NCBI GenBank assembly: GCA_018969425.1
Contig: JAGWYJ010000026.1
Span: 1-45,031, forward strand
DNA length: 45,031 nucleotides
Reading direction: 5' to 3'
DNA from: Alphaproteobacteria bacterium
GTDB lineage: Bacteria; Pseudomonadota; Alphaproteobacteria; Caulobacterales; Hyphomonadaceae
Part shown: positions 35,008 through 41,930 of the stretch, piece after piece
Layout: each line of letters opens with the position of its first letter
How positions within the stretch are numbered: position 1 is the stretch's first letter
Notes under the pieces: generated by a model
Database searches by the model: none
What the model was told of the DNA's origin: nothing
What the model saw: the letters and a program-made list of their open reading frames with translations, nothing else
Program-made: the position numbers and the translations under genes

Positions 35008-35937
35008 TCAAGCCGCCAGAGCCTCTTCGAACGCCGCCATGTGAATAAGCTCCCCCTGATGGGTCAGCGCCGACCCGGACACTCCGGCGCCGCGCAGCGC
35101 GAGCGTCTCGCCCAAACCGACGCCGGGGGCCGCGCTTGCGACGGACGCGGACAGAGCCGCCATAAATCCAGCCGCAGCTGATCCCGCGGTCGGAAGCGCG
35201 CTCGATGGAGACACTTCGAGAGCCTCAATGGCGTAGCTCCGCAGTATCTTGGAAAAGACCCCGGCGAACGCCTCGGGTCTGGCGACAACCTCAAGCCCGG
35301 CCCCGCGCCCGTTAAGACGAAATATCGCGCCGACCTGGTTCGGCAGAACACGGAAACGCTCCTCAAACGTGGCAAGATCCGCCTCACGATCCGCAAACCC
35401 GTCGCTCATGGCCCTGGTCGCGCTGGAGGCCTTGAGGGACCTCAGTTTCGAGTCGACATCGCTCCAGATCGCATGCTGATCAGCCCGCTCGGCGAACCCG
35501 CCCTCCGTGAGATCCGACATGCGGAACGATTTACGTGCACGGGCCTGAGCGAACAGAGCCTGCTTGCCGGCGGAGAACCGCTCCGATCTGTATCCCCATC
35601 GCCCCTGCTCGACACACGAAACGGGAATTCGGATCTCCCTGGCCGGCGGCGCAAGAACCGTCACATTGAGGATCCGGTTCTGCTTGGCCCCGACGAGCTC
35701 CTCCCCGTCGATGAGGAGGACTGGCCTCGCGCTTGAGTTCAGTAAGCGAAGTTCGCGAACGGAACCGTCATCAGAAATCTCCGTGACCTCGACCTGTTCG
35801 GCCAGCAGCGCCGCTTCGAAGAGGTCAAACTCAGCCCCCGGGCGGTCATCCGACGCAAGGATAGGCGAGACCTGCAAGCCTCCGAAACACTGAGGCTCGC
35901 CAAGCGTGAGCCCTGCAATCAATTCATGTGTTTTCAT
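35008..35937 (-). CDS. ARPP-1 domain protein
   Basis: The 309-residue protein begins at the ATG at 35937 (AGGAA ribosome site), giving MKTHELIAGLTLGEP. The central segment SSARPVLLIDGEELVGAKQN, then LNVTVLAPP, IPVSCVEQGRWGYRSE and the C-terminal LALRGAGVSGSALTHQGELIHM fit the ARPP-1 family (ARG and rhodanese-phosphatase associated protein). That family was described from gene neighbourhoods linked to NAD/ADP-ribose handling and biological conflict; its biochemistry is not established. No signal peptide or membrane helix is seen, so it should be cytosolic. It has its own promoter with an overlapping inverted repeat, and a hairpin closes the unit. Confidence 0.82.
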   Translation of the reverse strand: MKTHELIAGLTLGEPQCFGGLQVSPILASDDRPGAEFDLFEAALLAEQVEVTEISDDGSVRELRLLNSSARPVLLIDGEELVGAKQNRILNVTVLAPPAREIRIPVSCVEQGRWGYRSERFSAGKQALFAQARARKSFRMSDLTEGGFAERADQHAIWSDVDSKLRSLKASSATRAMSDGFADREADLATFEERFRVLPNQVGAIFRLNGRGAGLEVVARPEAFAGVFSKILRSYAIEALEVSPSSALPTAGSAAAGFMAALSASVASAAPGVGLGETLALRGAGVSGSALTHQGELIHMAAFEEALAA

Positions 35938-36059
35938 GTCGACATTCCTTCCCCAAAAGGATCCAACCTGCGCAAACACCCGCCCAGCCGACACCCGAAA
36001 GAGCGCCGTTCATCCGAATCTCTCCGAAAGGCAAACAGGGTACGCGTCGTGAACGACTA

Positions 36060-36080
36060 TCCATCGTAAAACTGGATGGA
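36060..36080. promoter_or_regulatory. perfect inverted repeat at the ARPP-1 transcription start (candidate operator)
   Basis: TCCATC (36060-36065) and GATGGA (36075-36080) form a perfect inverted repeat with a 9-base spacer, so the arms are centred 15 bases apart. It begins five bases downstream of the -10 box on the minus strand, exactly over the expected start site. That is where a repressor dimer would block initiation. The repressor is unknown; the winged-helix protein encoded upstream (37630-38574) or the WYL regulator are candidates by proximity only. Confidence 0.5.
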
Positions 36081-36085
36081 CATGG

Positions 36086-36113
36086 TTTATATACGAGTTA
36101 ATCCGGGTGTCAA
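36086..36113 (-). promoter_or_regulatory. near-consensus housekeeping promoter for the ARPP-1 gene
   Basis: On the minus strand a perfect TTGACA (36113-36108) is followed by a 16-base spacer and TATAAA (36091-36086), a five-of-six match to the -10 box. This is the strongest sigma-70-type promoter I found in the window. It would give a leader of about 140 bases before the ARPP-1 ATG at 35937. The local sequence (36059-36113) is much richer in A and T than the surroundings. Confidence 0.78.
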
Positions 36114-36223
36114 CGCAGTGCGGGATGGAACGCAAAATCGGCCATCAACACTGTCGGGGATCGGCGCACACGCCCTCAGCGACCGACAGTCGCCGGCGGA
36201 TACCCGGACGCGCTGCAGGAGGA

Positions 36224-37636
36224 TTAAGGGCGGACAGGCGCCGTCTGCACGGGCAGGTCGCGGATCGCGCCGCCGATCGCCACAGCGAGCTGTTCAACAA
36301 ACCCCTTGAAGTCGGGGTGCCCGGAGATGCCGGGTATGGACGGCTCCGCACGACGGAAAGTCCAGTCGCGCCCCGGCTGATCAGCAAGCGCCCGGACCAT
36401 GGGCAGAACATGGCCGCCGCCCGTCAGCATGATCTCGATCTCCATCCTGCCGCCGGGAAGAAACTGTGCGGCCGCCCGAATCGCCGGATCAAGCGCCTGC
36501 TCAAATGTCGACCTCAGGCGATCCGCGAAACGGACCACCGGAGGAAACGCCAGAAACTCCTCGACTCCGAACTCAAGAAAATCATCGCCCAGCTCCACAA
36601 TCAGACGTCCCTGCTCGAACAGGCGCTCCTTGAGCGCCCGCTGACGGGATCGAAGGGACGCCACGGCGCCCCGCGCTGCAGGATCATCGGCAAGCAGACC
36701 GGCTTTATTCAGAATGAAGCTCCGGAGCAGCATGTCGACATGATCGCCGGCCTCCCGGAGCACACAGGCGCTGCCTTCAATCTCCGCGACGACGCGCCGA
36801 CCGGGAAGACCGGTCATAAACGCCGCGAAATCCGAAGTTCCCCCGCCAATATCCGCCACCACGACAACCCGCCGGCGACCCTGGCGGATCGAGCCGGCCG
36901 CAACAGCTGTGGCTTCGAGGACACAGGCGCTCTTATCTTCGCCGATCCAGAAGACATTCTCATCCCATCCGGATTGGGGAGCCGCCGCCAGCGCCTTCGC
37001 GAGCGCAGCGGACGCCTCCTCATGGGTCAGCTCCCGGTCTTCGGCGAGAGAGGGCTCGAGCTCATCGGCAAGATCGAGCCCAAGGCGAACCATGTCCCGG
37101 AGCGCAGTCTCTCCGGATTGAGCACGACCCGCACCCCAGGCCGGACGGGCGATCCGGAGCTTGACCGGCCACGGAAATGAACTGGCCTTCGCGGCCTTCT
37201 CCGCTCGCAGAAACAGATAGGCGAGATAAAGCGTGATGAGCTGGCGGGGCGTATAGCGCCCCCCGGGATCCACTTCCGGATGAAGCGGCCCATCCAGGGC
37301 CTCAGCTTCGTCCGTGCTGAGATACTGCTTCGGCGCATCGAGGGCACGACGTCCTGCAGCGGCTGCGCGCTGCGCCGCCGTCTCAGCCTTCGGACCAAAA
37401 AGAAGGCCCGTCTCCGAAACGAATACGACGGAGGGAAGAAGAAAAGGACTGGGAGACGCGGTCCCCTGTCCGATGGGAAGCGGACGAATATCTTTCGCCT
37501 CAAGCTCCTCAGTCTCCTCAGCAAGCACCATCGCCATCTTCGAATAGGACGTGCCGAAGTCGAGACAGGCGATCCACTCCTCAGTGCGTCTCGCCCCCAG
37601 ACGACGTCCGACCCAGTCGCGAATTCCGCTCAGCAT
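36224..37636 (-). CDS. stand-alone Hsp70/actin-fold ATPase
   Basis: This 470-residue protein is an Hsp70-type nucleotide-binding domain with no recognisable substrate-binding domain. The phosphate-1 loop is CLDFGTSYSKMA (Asp26), phosphate-2 is VVVVADIGGGTSDFAAF (about 254-268), and the adenosine motif is IMLTGGGHVLPM (near 400). The middle (about 95-240) has helical insertions rich in Ala and Leu that DnaK lacks. The C-terminal 50 residues end with a helix and a short Pro-rich tail. Its ATG overlaps the stop of the winged-helix gene by 7 bases (ATGCTGA), indicating coupled translation. The partner gene may supply what the missing domain does. Confidence 0.8.
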   Translation of the reverse strand: MLSGIRDWVGRRLGARRTEEWIACLDFGTSYSKMAMVLAEETEELEAKDIRPLPIGQGTASPSPFLLPSVVFVSETGLLFGPKAETAAQRAAAAGRRALDAPKQYLSTDEAEALDGPLHPEVDPGGRYTPRQLITLYLAYLFLRAEKAAKASSFPWPVKLRIARPAWGAGRAQSGETALRDMVRLGLDLADELEPSLAEDRELTHEEASAALAKALAAAPQSGWDENVFWIGEDKSACVLEATAVAAGSIRQGRRRVVVVADIGGGTSDFAAFMTGLPGRRVVAEIEGSACVLREAGDHVDMLLRSFILNKAGLLADDPAARGAVASLRSRQRALKERLFEQGRLIVELGDDFLEFGVEEFLAFPPVVRFADRLRSTFEQALDPAIRAAAQFLPGGRMEIEIMLTGGGHVLPMVRALADQPGRDWTFRRAEPSIPGISGHPDFKGFVEQLAVAIGGAIRDLPVQTAPVRP

Positions 37637-38574
37637 GTATCCGCCCTCCCCCTGAGCACGACGCGCTCATCCTCACCCTCGCCGCGAACAATCGCCGAAC
37701 GCAGGACCTGCGCGCTCTCGCCCTGCTGCATCGGAAGGTCGCTTTCATAGGCGGCCGCATCAAACATCATGGTCTCGCCCCGGGCATGCTTCTCGCGCAG
37801 ACCCCGTCGAAGAGCCGCCTGACGCAGACTCTGAAACACCTGGCCCGCCGCAAGGTCGACCTGACGAACCAGCCCGAGCTGGTCTGTCGATCCGGCCAGT
37901 CCGCCCTCAAGTCGCCGGATCTGACGGGAGAAACTCGGCATGTCCTGCAGCGCCATCGCCAGGGCGAGATCGGACTCGGTGCGGGCGCCCTCGGCTACCA
38001 GATGGTCGTACATGTCAGAACCGGAGGACAGACCCTTCGCCTCTCCACTCCCCGATGGCGCCGGAGGCGGGGGCGCAGGATCCGACGCCTGTCCCTCAAC
38101 GCCGGTATCCGCCGGGGGTGAACCGCCCGACGCATCGACGATCGCCTGTCCGCCGGCAAGGGCCGAGGGGGGTGCGTCCCCCTGCCCGAACACCGGCGAA
38201 GCGGGTTCCGCAGACGGACCTTCGCCGGCCGCCTCAGGCGCAGCCGCCGCCTCTTTCTCCACATCCGTCATCCAGCCCTCACCCAGACGGGCGAGGAGAC
38301 GCAGGACAAGAAGATCGGACAGTCTCTCCAGACCCTCGGCCCGCAACCCGGCAAGCGCCTCACCGGCAGCGCGCCGGCCGTGCGCCGTCAGAGCGAGCTC
38401 GAACCTGCGCTTGCCCGCCACCGTCACCAGCCCAAGCTGTTTCAGGCGATCGCGGTGCGAACGGCTGAGATTGACCTGAAACTGCGCTTTCAGACACGCA
38501 CTCTCGGAGGCGGCGCCGCCCATGGCGGCGAGAACGAGAAGCGCATTGCGCTCAACACCCGATAGAGAACTCAT
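37630..38574 (-). CDS. winged-helix / disordered-linker protein coupled to the Hsp70-like ATPase
   Basis: The 314-residue protein is not a family I recognise. Residues 5-75 look like a winged helix (SGVERNALLVLAAMGG, then a recognition-helix-like SRSHRDRLKQLGLVTV, then RFELALTAHGRRAAGEAL). Residues 75-100 are helical. About 105-190 is Pro/Ala/Gly/Glu-rich and surely disordered. The last third is helical again (SDLALAMALQDMPSFSRQIRRLE) and ends in a strand-rich stretch with RSAIVRGEGEDERVVLRG. It could bind DNA, or serve as the adaptor or client for the ATPase with which it overlaps. Confidence 0.6.
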   Translation of the reverse strand: MSSLSGVERNALLVLAAMGGAASESACLKAQFQVNLSRSHRDRLKQLGLVTVAGKRRFELALTAHGRRAAGEALAGLRAEGLERLSDLLVLRLLARLGEGWMTDVEKEAAAAPEAAGEGPSAEPASPVFGQGDAPPSALAGGQAIVDASGGSPPADTGVEGQASDPAPPPPAPSGSGEAKGLSSGSDMYDHLVAEGARTESDLALAMALQDMPSFSRQIRRLEGGLAGSTDQLGLVRQVDLAAGQVFQSLRQAALRRGLREKHARGETMMFDAAAYESDLPMQQGESAQVLRSAIVRGEGEDERVVLRGRADTC

Positions 38575-38648
38575 GTCCGAGCCCTTCTGACCTATGCCCG
38601 ATCTGATTCGCTGCAGCCGCTTCGGCGCAGGATTCGACTAGGCGGTTC

Positions 38649-39311
38649 TCATGACACGACCGGATAAAAAGGTCTCCCCCAGTCAAGTGTGGGATTGTCC
38701 ATCATCAGATCGACGAACACAGGCGTCAGAAAGGCCAGAACAGCGGCGCCGTCCACAATCTGGCTTCGATTGACGCTTCCAGACCAGGTCGAAGCCCCGT
38801 GCACGATCTGATTGCGAAGCACGTAGAGACGGTCGAATACGATCTCCAGCAGGGCCCCGACATCGGAACTCGAAAGCGCCTCACGCGCCAGCCTGTTGCT
38901 GGCCTCGAATGCGTCCCGCCACCCTCCGGAGGATTCGCCAGAGACAGCCTCGCGCCAGAAGGGGCCGAAGATATAGCGATTGTCGAGCAATAGTCTCACC
39001 GACCCGGAGAACTTCCACCAGAGCGCATTGTAGATCACCCGCTGCGCGTCTGCTGACGCGAGTGTCTGAAAGAACAGCCTGAAGGCGTCACGCTCGCTCG
39101 GGGTCTCGCGTTCATTGAGCTCACCGGCGTAAGCGGCGTTGAACGCAATCCAAAGAAAGATGAACTGAGCATCCGGATCGCGCCGCGCCGCTTCCTCCTC
39201 CGCCCTCCCGATCCAGCTGATCGCCCTGTGGACGCGAAGGCCGAACGGCTCGGAAAAGCCGTCACGCAGCCGTCTCTGCTTATCCTTGAGCTCTGAAAAC
39301 GTCCGCACCAC
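38649..39311 (-). CDS. HEPN-like protein, putative RNase
   Basis: This 220-residue, all-helical protein has the two marks of HEPN proteins: an N-terminal helix of the type FIFLWIAFNAAY (51-62), and the catalytic motif R-x4-H as Arg166-Asn-Gln-Ile-Val-His171 in VLRNQIVHG. HEPN proteins with an intact motif of this kind are usually metal-independent RNases of toxin-antitoxin and other conflict systems. Two GTG codons in a row (39311 and 39308) follow a G-rich ribosome site, and either could be the start. It is first in a minus-strand cluster with the winged-helix gene (74 bases on) and the Hsp70-like gene. Confidence 0.68.
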   Translation of the reverse strand: MVRTFSELKDKQRRLRDGFSEPFGLRVHRAISWIGRAEEEAARRDPDAQFIFLWIAFNAAYAGELNERETPSERDAFRLFFQTLASADAQRVIYNALWWKFSGSVRLLLDNRYIFGPFWREAVSGESSGGWRDAFEASNRLAREALSSSDVGALLEIVFDRLYVLRNQIVHGASTWSGSVNRSQIVDGAAVLAFLTPVFVDLMMDNPTLDWGRPFYPVVS

Positions 39312-39578
39312 ACCCCCCCTCAGGCGACCCGGATCTCGCCGGAACAGTCCCTTACCCTTCCTAAAGTCACCGGGAGGTTTACAGACCGTCCCCGCGCCAG
39401 TCAGCCCGCCTCGTCAGATCGCCCGATCCGGGCCATATGGGACGGCGGCAGACGAAGGCTGCGCCCCATCCCATCGCCTTGCGGCTCGGAGATACAGTCT
39501 TCCGCTCATGCCTTTTTTGCCTCTAAACTCTGTCCGGATCCTGACGATTAAGATCAGACCTGGGGAGATCGAGCCGTC
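39312..39578. other. divergent intergenic region, HEPN-like gene / MFS gene
   Basis: These 267 bases must hold the promoters of both the HEPN-like operon (-) and the MFS gene (+). I see no pair of boxes good enough to call. On the + strand TTGCCT near 39518 with ATTAAG further on is a weak possibility. The MFS ATG has a GGGGAG ribosome site. No inverted repeat stands out. Confidence 0.4.
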
Positions 39579-40871
39579 ATGACGACAGCAACAGCCGACA
39601 AGGCCATGCGCTCACGCGGTTACATCCTCGCGATCCTCACGCTGGTTTACGCATTCAACCATATCGATCGGCAGGTTCTGCTCATCCTCCTGGAGCCCAT
39701 AAAGACGGAGCTTCAGCTTCGGGACACGCAGCTGGGTCTGCTCACCGGCATAGGGTTCGCAGCCGTCTATGCGACGCTCGGCGTCCCTGTCGCTCTTTGG
39801 GCTGACCGAGGTCGCCGCCGCGACATCATCGCCCTCTCGCTGTCGGTCTGGTCGCTGATGACGGCCCTGTCCGGGTTTGCTCAGACCTTCACCCATCTGC
39901 TCCTGGCGAGGATAGGGGTCGGCATCGGTGAAGCGGGCGGAACTCCGCCCGCCACATCGATGATTTCAGATCTTTACGAACCCTCCCGTCGCGCGACAGC
40001 CCTCGGCGTCTACACCCTGGGCATCGGTCTGGGGGTGCTGGCGGGGTTTCCGCTGGGTGGGCTGGTCTATGAGAGTTTCGGCTGGCGCGCCGCCTTCTTC
40101 GTCGCCGGGATACCAGGCCTTCTTCTGGCGATCGTCGTCTGGCTCACAGTCCCGGAGCCGACCCGCGGAGCAAGCGAGCCCGGGGGCGTGCGCTCCCGGA
40201 CGGAACCAATGCCCGTCGCCGCAACTTTCGCATTCATGCTGTCTCAGTCATCCTTCCTCTGGCTGCTGGCGGGCTGCATGCTGATCTGCGTATCCGCGAA
40301 CGCTTTCCTCGCCTGGACGGCCCCCTTTCTCATTCGAACTCACGGCCTGGAGGTCGGAGATGTCGGACTGGCTCTGGGCTTGCTCGTGGGCGGTCTCGGC
40401 GGAGCGGGAGCGGTGCTGATAGGAATGGTGTGCGACCGGCTGTCCGGACAGGACTTGCGCTGGCGTCCGTGGACCATACTCGCCTGCGGCGTCGCATCTC
40501 TGCCATTCGCGTGGATGTTTCTCAACGCCCCAACGCCGCAGGCCGCCTTCCTCGCAAACGTCGTCCCGTCCTTTGTGGGACTGATCTACGCCAGCATCGC
40601 CTACACAGCGAGCCAGGAGCTGGTGGGGGTCAGAATGCGTTCCGTGGCCAGCGCCTTCACGCTCTTCTGCCTGACGCTTCTCGGCATCGGCGGCGGTCCG
40701 ACGCTCGTCGGCTTTCTATCGGACTATTTCGCCGCCAGCGATCCGCAGACGTCCCTGCGAAGAGCCCTTGAAACGATGCTGATCCTCAACGCTCTCAGCC
40801 TGATCTGCCTCTTTCTCGCCTCGCTCGGCTACAGGCGGGACGTCGAGCGGGCCCGGGCGCTCGACAGCTGA
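39579..40871 (+). CDS. MFS transporter, Spinster-like
   Basis: The 430-residue protein has about 12 hydrophobic helices in two six-helix halves. The first loop reads YAFNHIDRQVLLILLEPIK and the inter-helix 2-3 motif is ALWADRGRRRD, the MFS signature. GIGEAGGTPPATSMISDLY and YTLGIGLGVLAGFPLGG follow. These fit the Spinster-type group of bacterial MFS proteins, many of which carry lipids or organic acids; the substrate here is unknown. The gene converges on the AttH-like gene with 3 bases between stops. Confidence 0.9.
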   Translation: MTTATADKAMRSRGYILAILTLVYAFNHIDRQVLLILLEPIKTELQLRDTQLGLLTGIGFAAVYATLGVPVALWADRGRRRDIIALSLSVWSLMTALSGFAQTFTHLLLARIGVGIGEAGGTPPATSMISDLYEPSRRATALGVYTLGIGLGVLAGFPLGGLVYESFGWRAAFFVAGIPGLLLAIVVWLTVPEPTRGASEPGGVRSRTEPMPVAATFAFMLSQSSFLWLLAGCMLICVSANAFLAWTAPFLIRTHGLEVGDVGLALGLLVGGLGGAGAVLIGMVCDRLSGQDLRWRPWTILACGVASLPFAWMFLNAPTPQAAFLANVVPSFVGLIYASIAYTASQELVGVRMRSVASAFTLFCLTLLGIGGGPTLVGFLSDYFAASDPQTSLRRALETMLILNALSLICLFLASLGYRRDVERARALDS

Positions 40872-40874
40872 GCC

Positions 40875-41930
40875 TCATTCATAGCCGGTCATTTCGAGAT
40901 AGCCCCTTCCGGAATGAGTGCCGGAAAACGTCACAGGCCCTTCCCAATAAGGAGCCGACGTTTTCATGAAAGCGTTTGGATTGATCGCCCGAAGCGTCAC
41001 GTCAACGCCCCGCTCCTCGAGGACGATCCTCCATCGCGTAGGAATGCGTCTTCCCTCGACGCGCGTATAGGCAAGCGGGAACGCTTTCAGCGAATTCCTG
41101 GACAGAGGAATTCCCCGACCATCGCGGGAGATCCATGTCCCTGAGGAAAATCCCTTGGCGGAATCTCTCACACTGAAGCCCATCAGCTTCTCCCCATTGT
41201 CAAAATGAAGGGAAAACCAGTCCCAGCCAGTCTGATCGGCCGCGAGAGGCTGCGATGACCACTCGCGGTCGAGCCAGGCCTGGCCGGAGACCCTCGTCCG
41301 CTGTCCCTTCAGCTCAATCTCTCCCGTCACCTCATAGAAGGGCTGAGAATAGTAATAGCTGGCCTGCCCGGACGCGGATTTGAGAGAATAACCGCGATCG
41401 CCGTGAAGGATGAGAGGACGCCCGGCTCTGGCGGTCAGACGATAGGAGAAGTCAGAACCCGCAGCAAACAGCTCCAGATGAGACAGCGGATCGGCATCCG
41501 ACGTCGCGAGGCTCTTCATGCTCCAGTCGTCGATGAACGCATGGAAGGGGCTCACCCACACGCCCGCCTGCCCCGTCCCGCCCCGCCCAAGTCGCTCGGC
41601 GAAGACGTGATCCGTGCTCGATGTCAGAGCGGCATGTCCCATATAAAGCTGAGGATCCGACCAGCCGCCGCCCTCTCCGGGAGCCAGAGCCGTTCGAAAG
41701 AGTGTCCATTGCGCTCCAAGGGGACGACCCTGACTGTCTTCAAGGTTAGCCGTAAGATACCACCACTCGATCCGGTACTCCCGATGGGCCCCGTGATCGT
41801 CCGGAAAGTTCAGTTCGACCCCGGGACGCGGACTGGCGAACCCCTTCGCAGGCATACCAAGGCCCGCAAAGCCCTGAGCATGCGCCGATGCAGCCAAGCA
41901 CAGACACAGGAAAAGAGCTCTAACGCTCAC
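40875..41930 (-). CDS. AttH/CrtC-fold lipocalin-like exported protein
   Basis: This 351-residue product starts with GTG and has a signal peptide (about 1-18, cleavage after AHA). It matches the AttH / carotenoid 1,2-hydratase-fold family (formerly predicted secreted hydrolases): HREYRIEWWYLTANLE, QWTLFRTAL, MGHAALTS, AWLDREWSSQPL, GWDWFSLHFDNGEKLMGF and YWEGPVTFSG. The fold is a double lipocalin. Most bacterial members sit beside an FtsX-type permease and a LolD-like ATPase, exactly as here, so lipid or lipoprotein transport is more likely than carotenoid hydration. The start lies 11 bases inside the end of the permease gene. Confidence 0.88.
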   Translation of the reverse strand: MSVRALFLCLCLAASAHAQGFAGLGMPAKGFASPRPGVELNFPDDHGAHREYRIEWWYLTANLEDSQGRPLGAQWTLFRTALAPGEGGGWSDPQLYMGHAALTSSTDHVFAERLGRGGTGQAGVWVSPFHAFIDDWSMKSLATSDADPLSHLELFAAGSDFSYRLTARAGRPLILHGDRGYSLKSASGQASYYYSQPFYEVTGEIELKGQRTRVSGQAWLDREWSSQPLAADQTGWDWFSLHFDNGEKLMGFSVRDSAKGFSSGTWISRDGRGIPLSRNSLKAFPLAYTRVEGRRIPTRWRIVLEERGVDVTLRAINPNAFMKTSAPYWEGPVTFSGTHSGRGYLEMTGYE

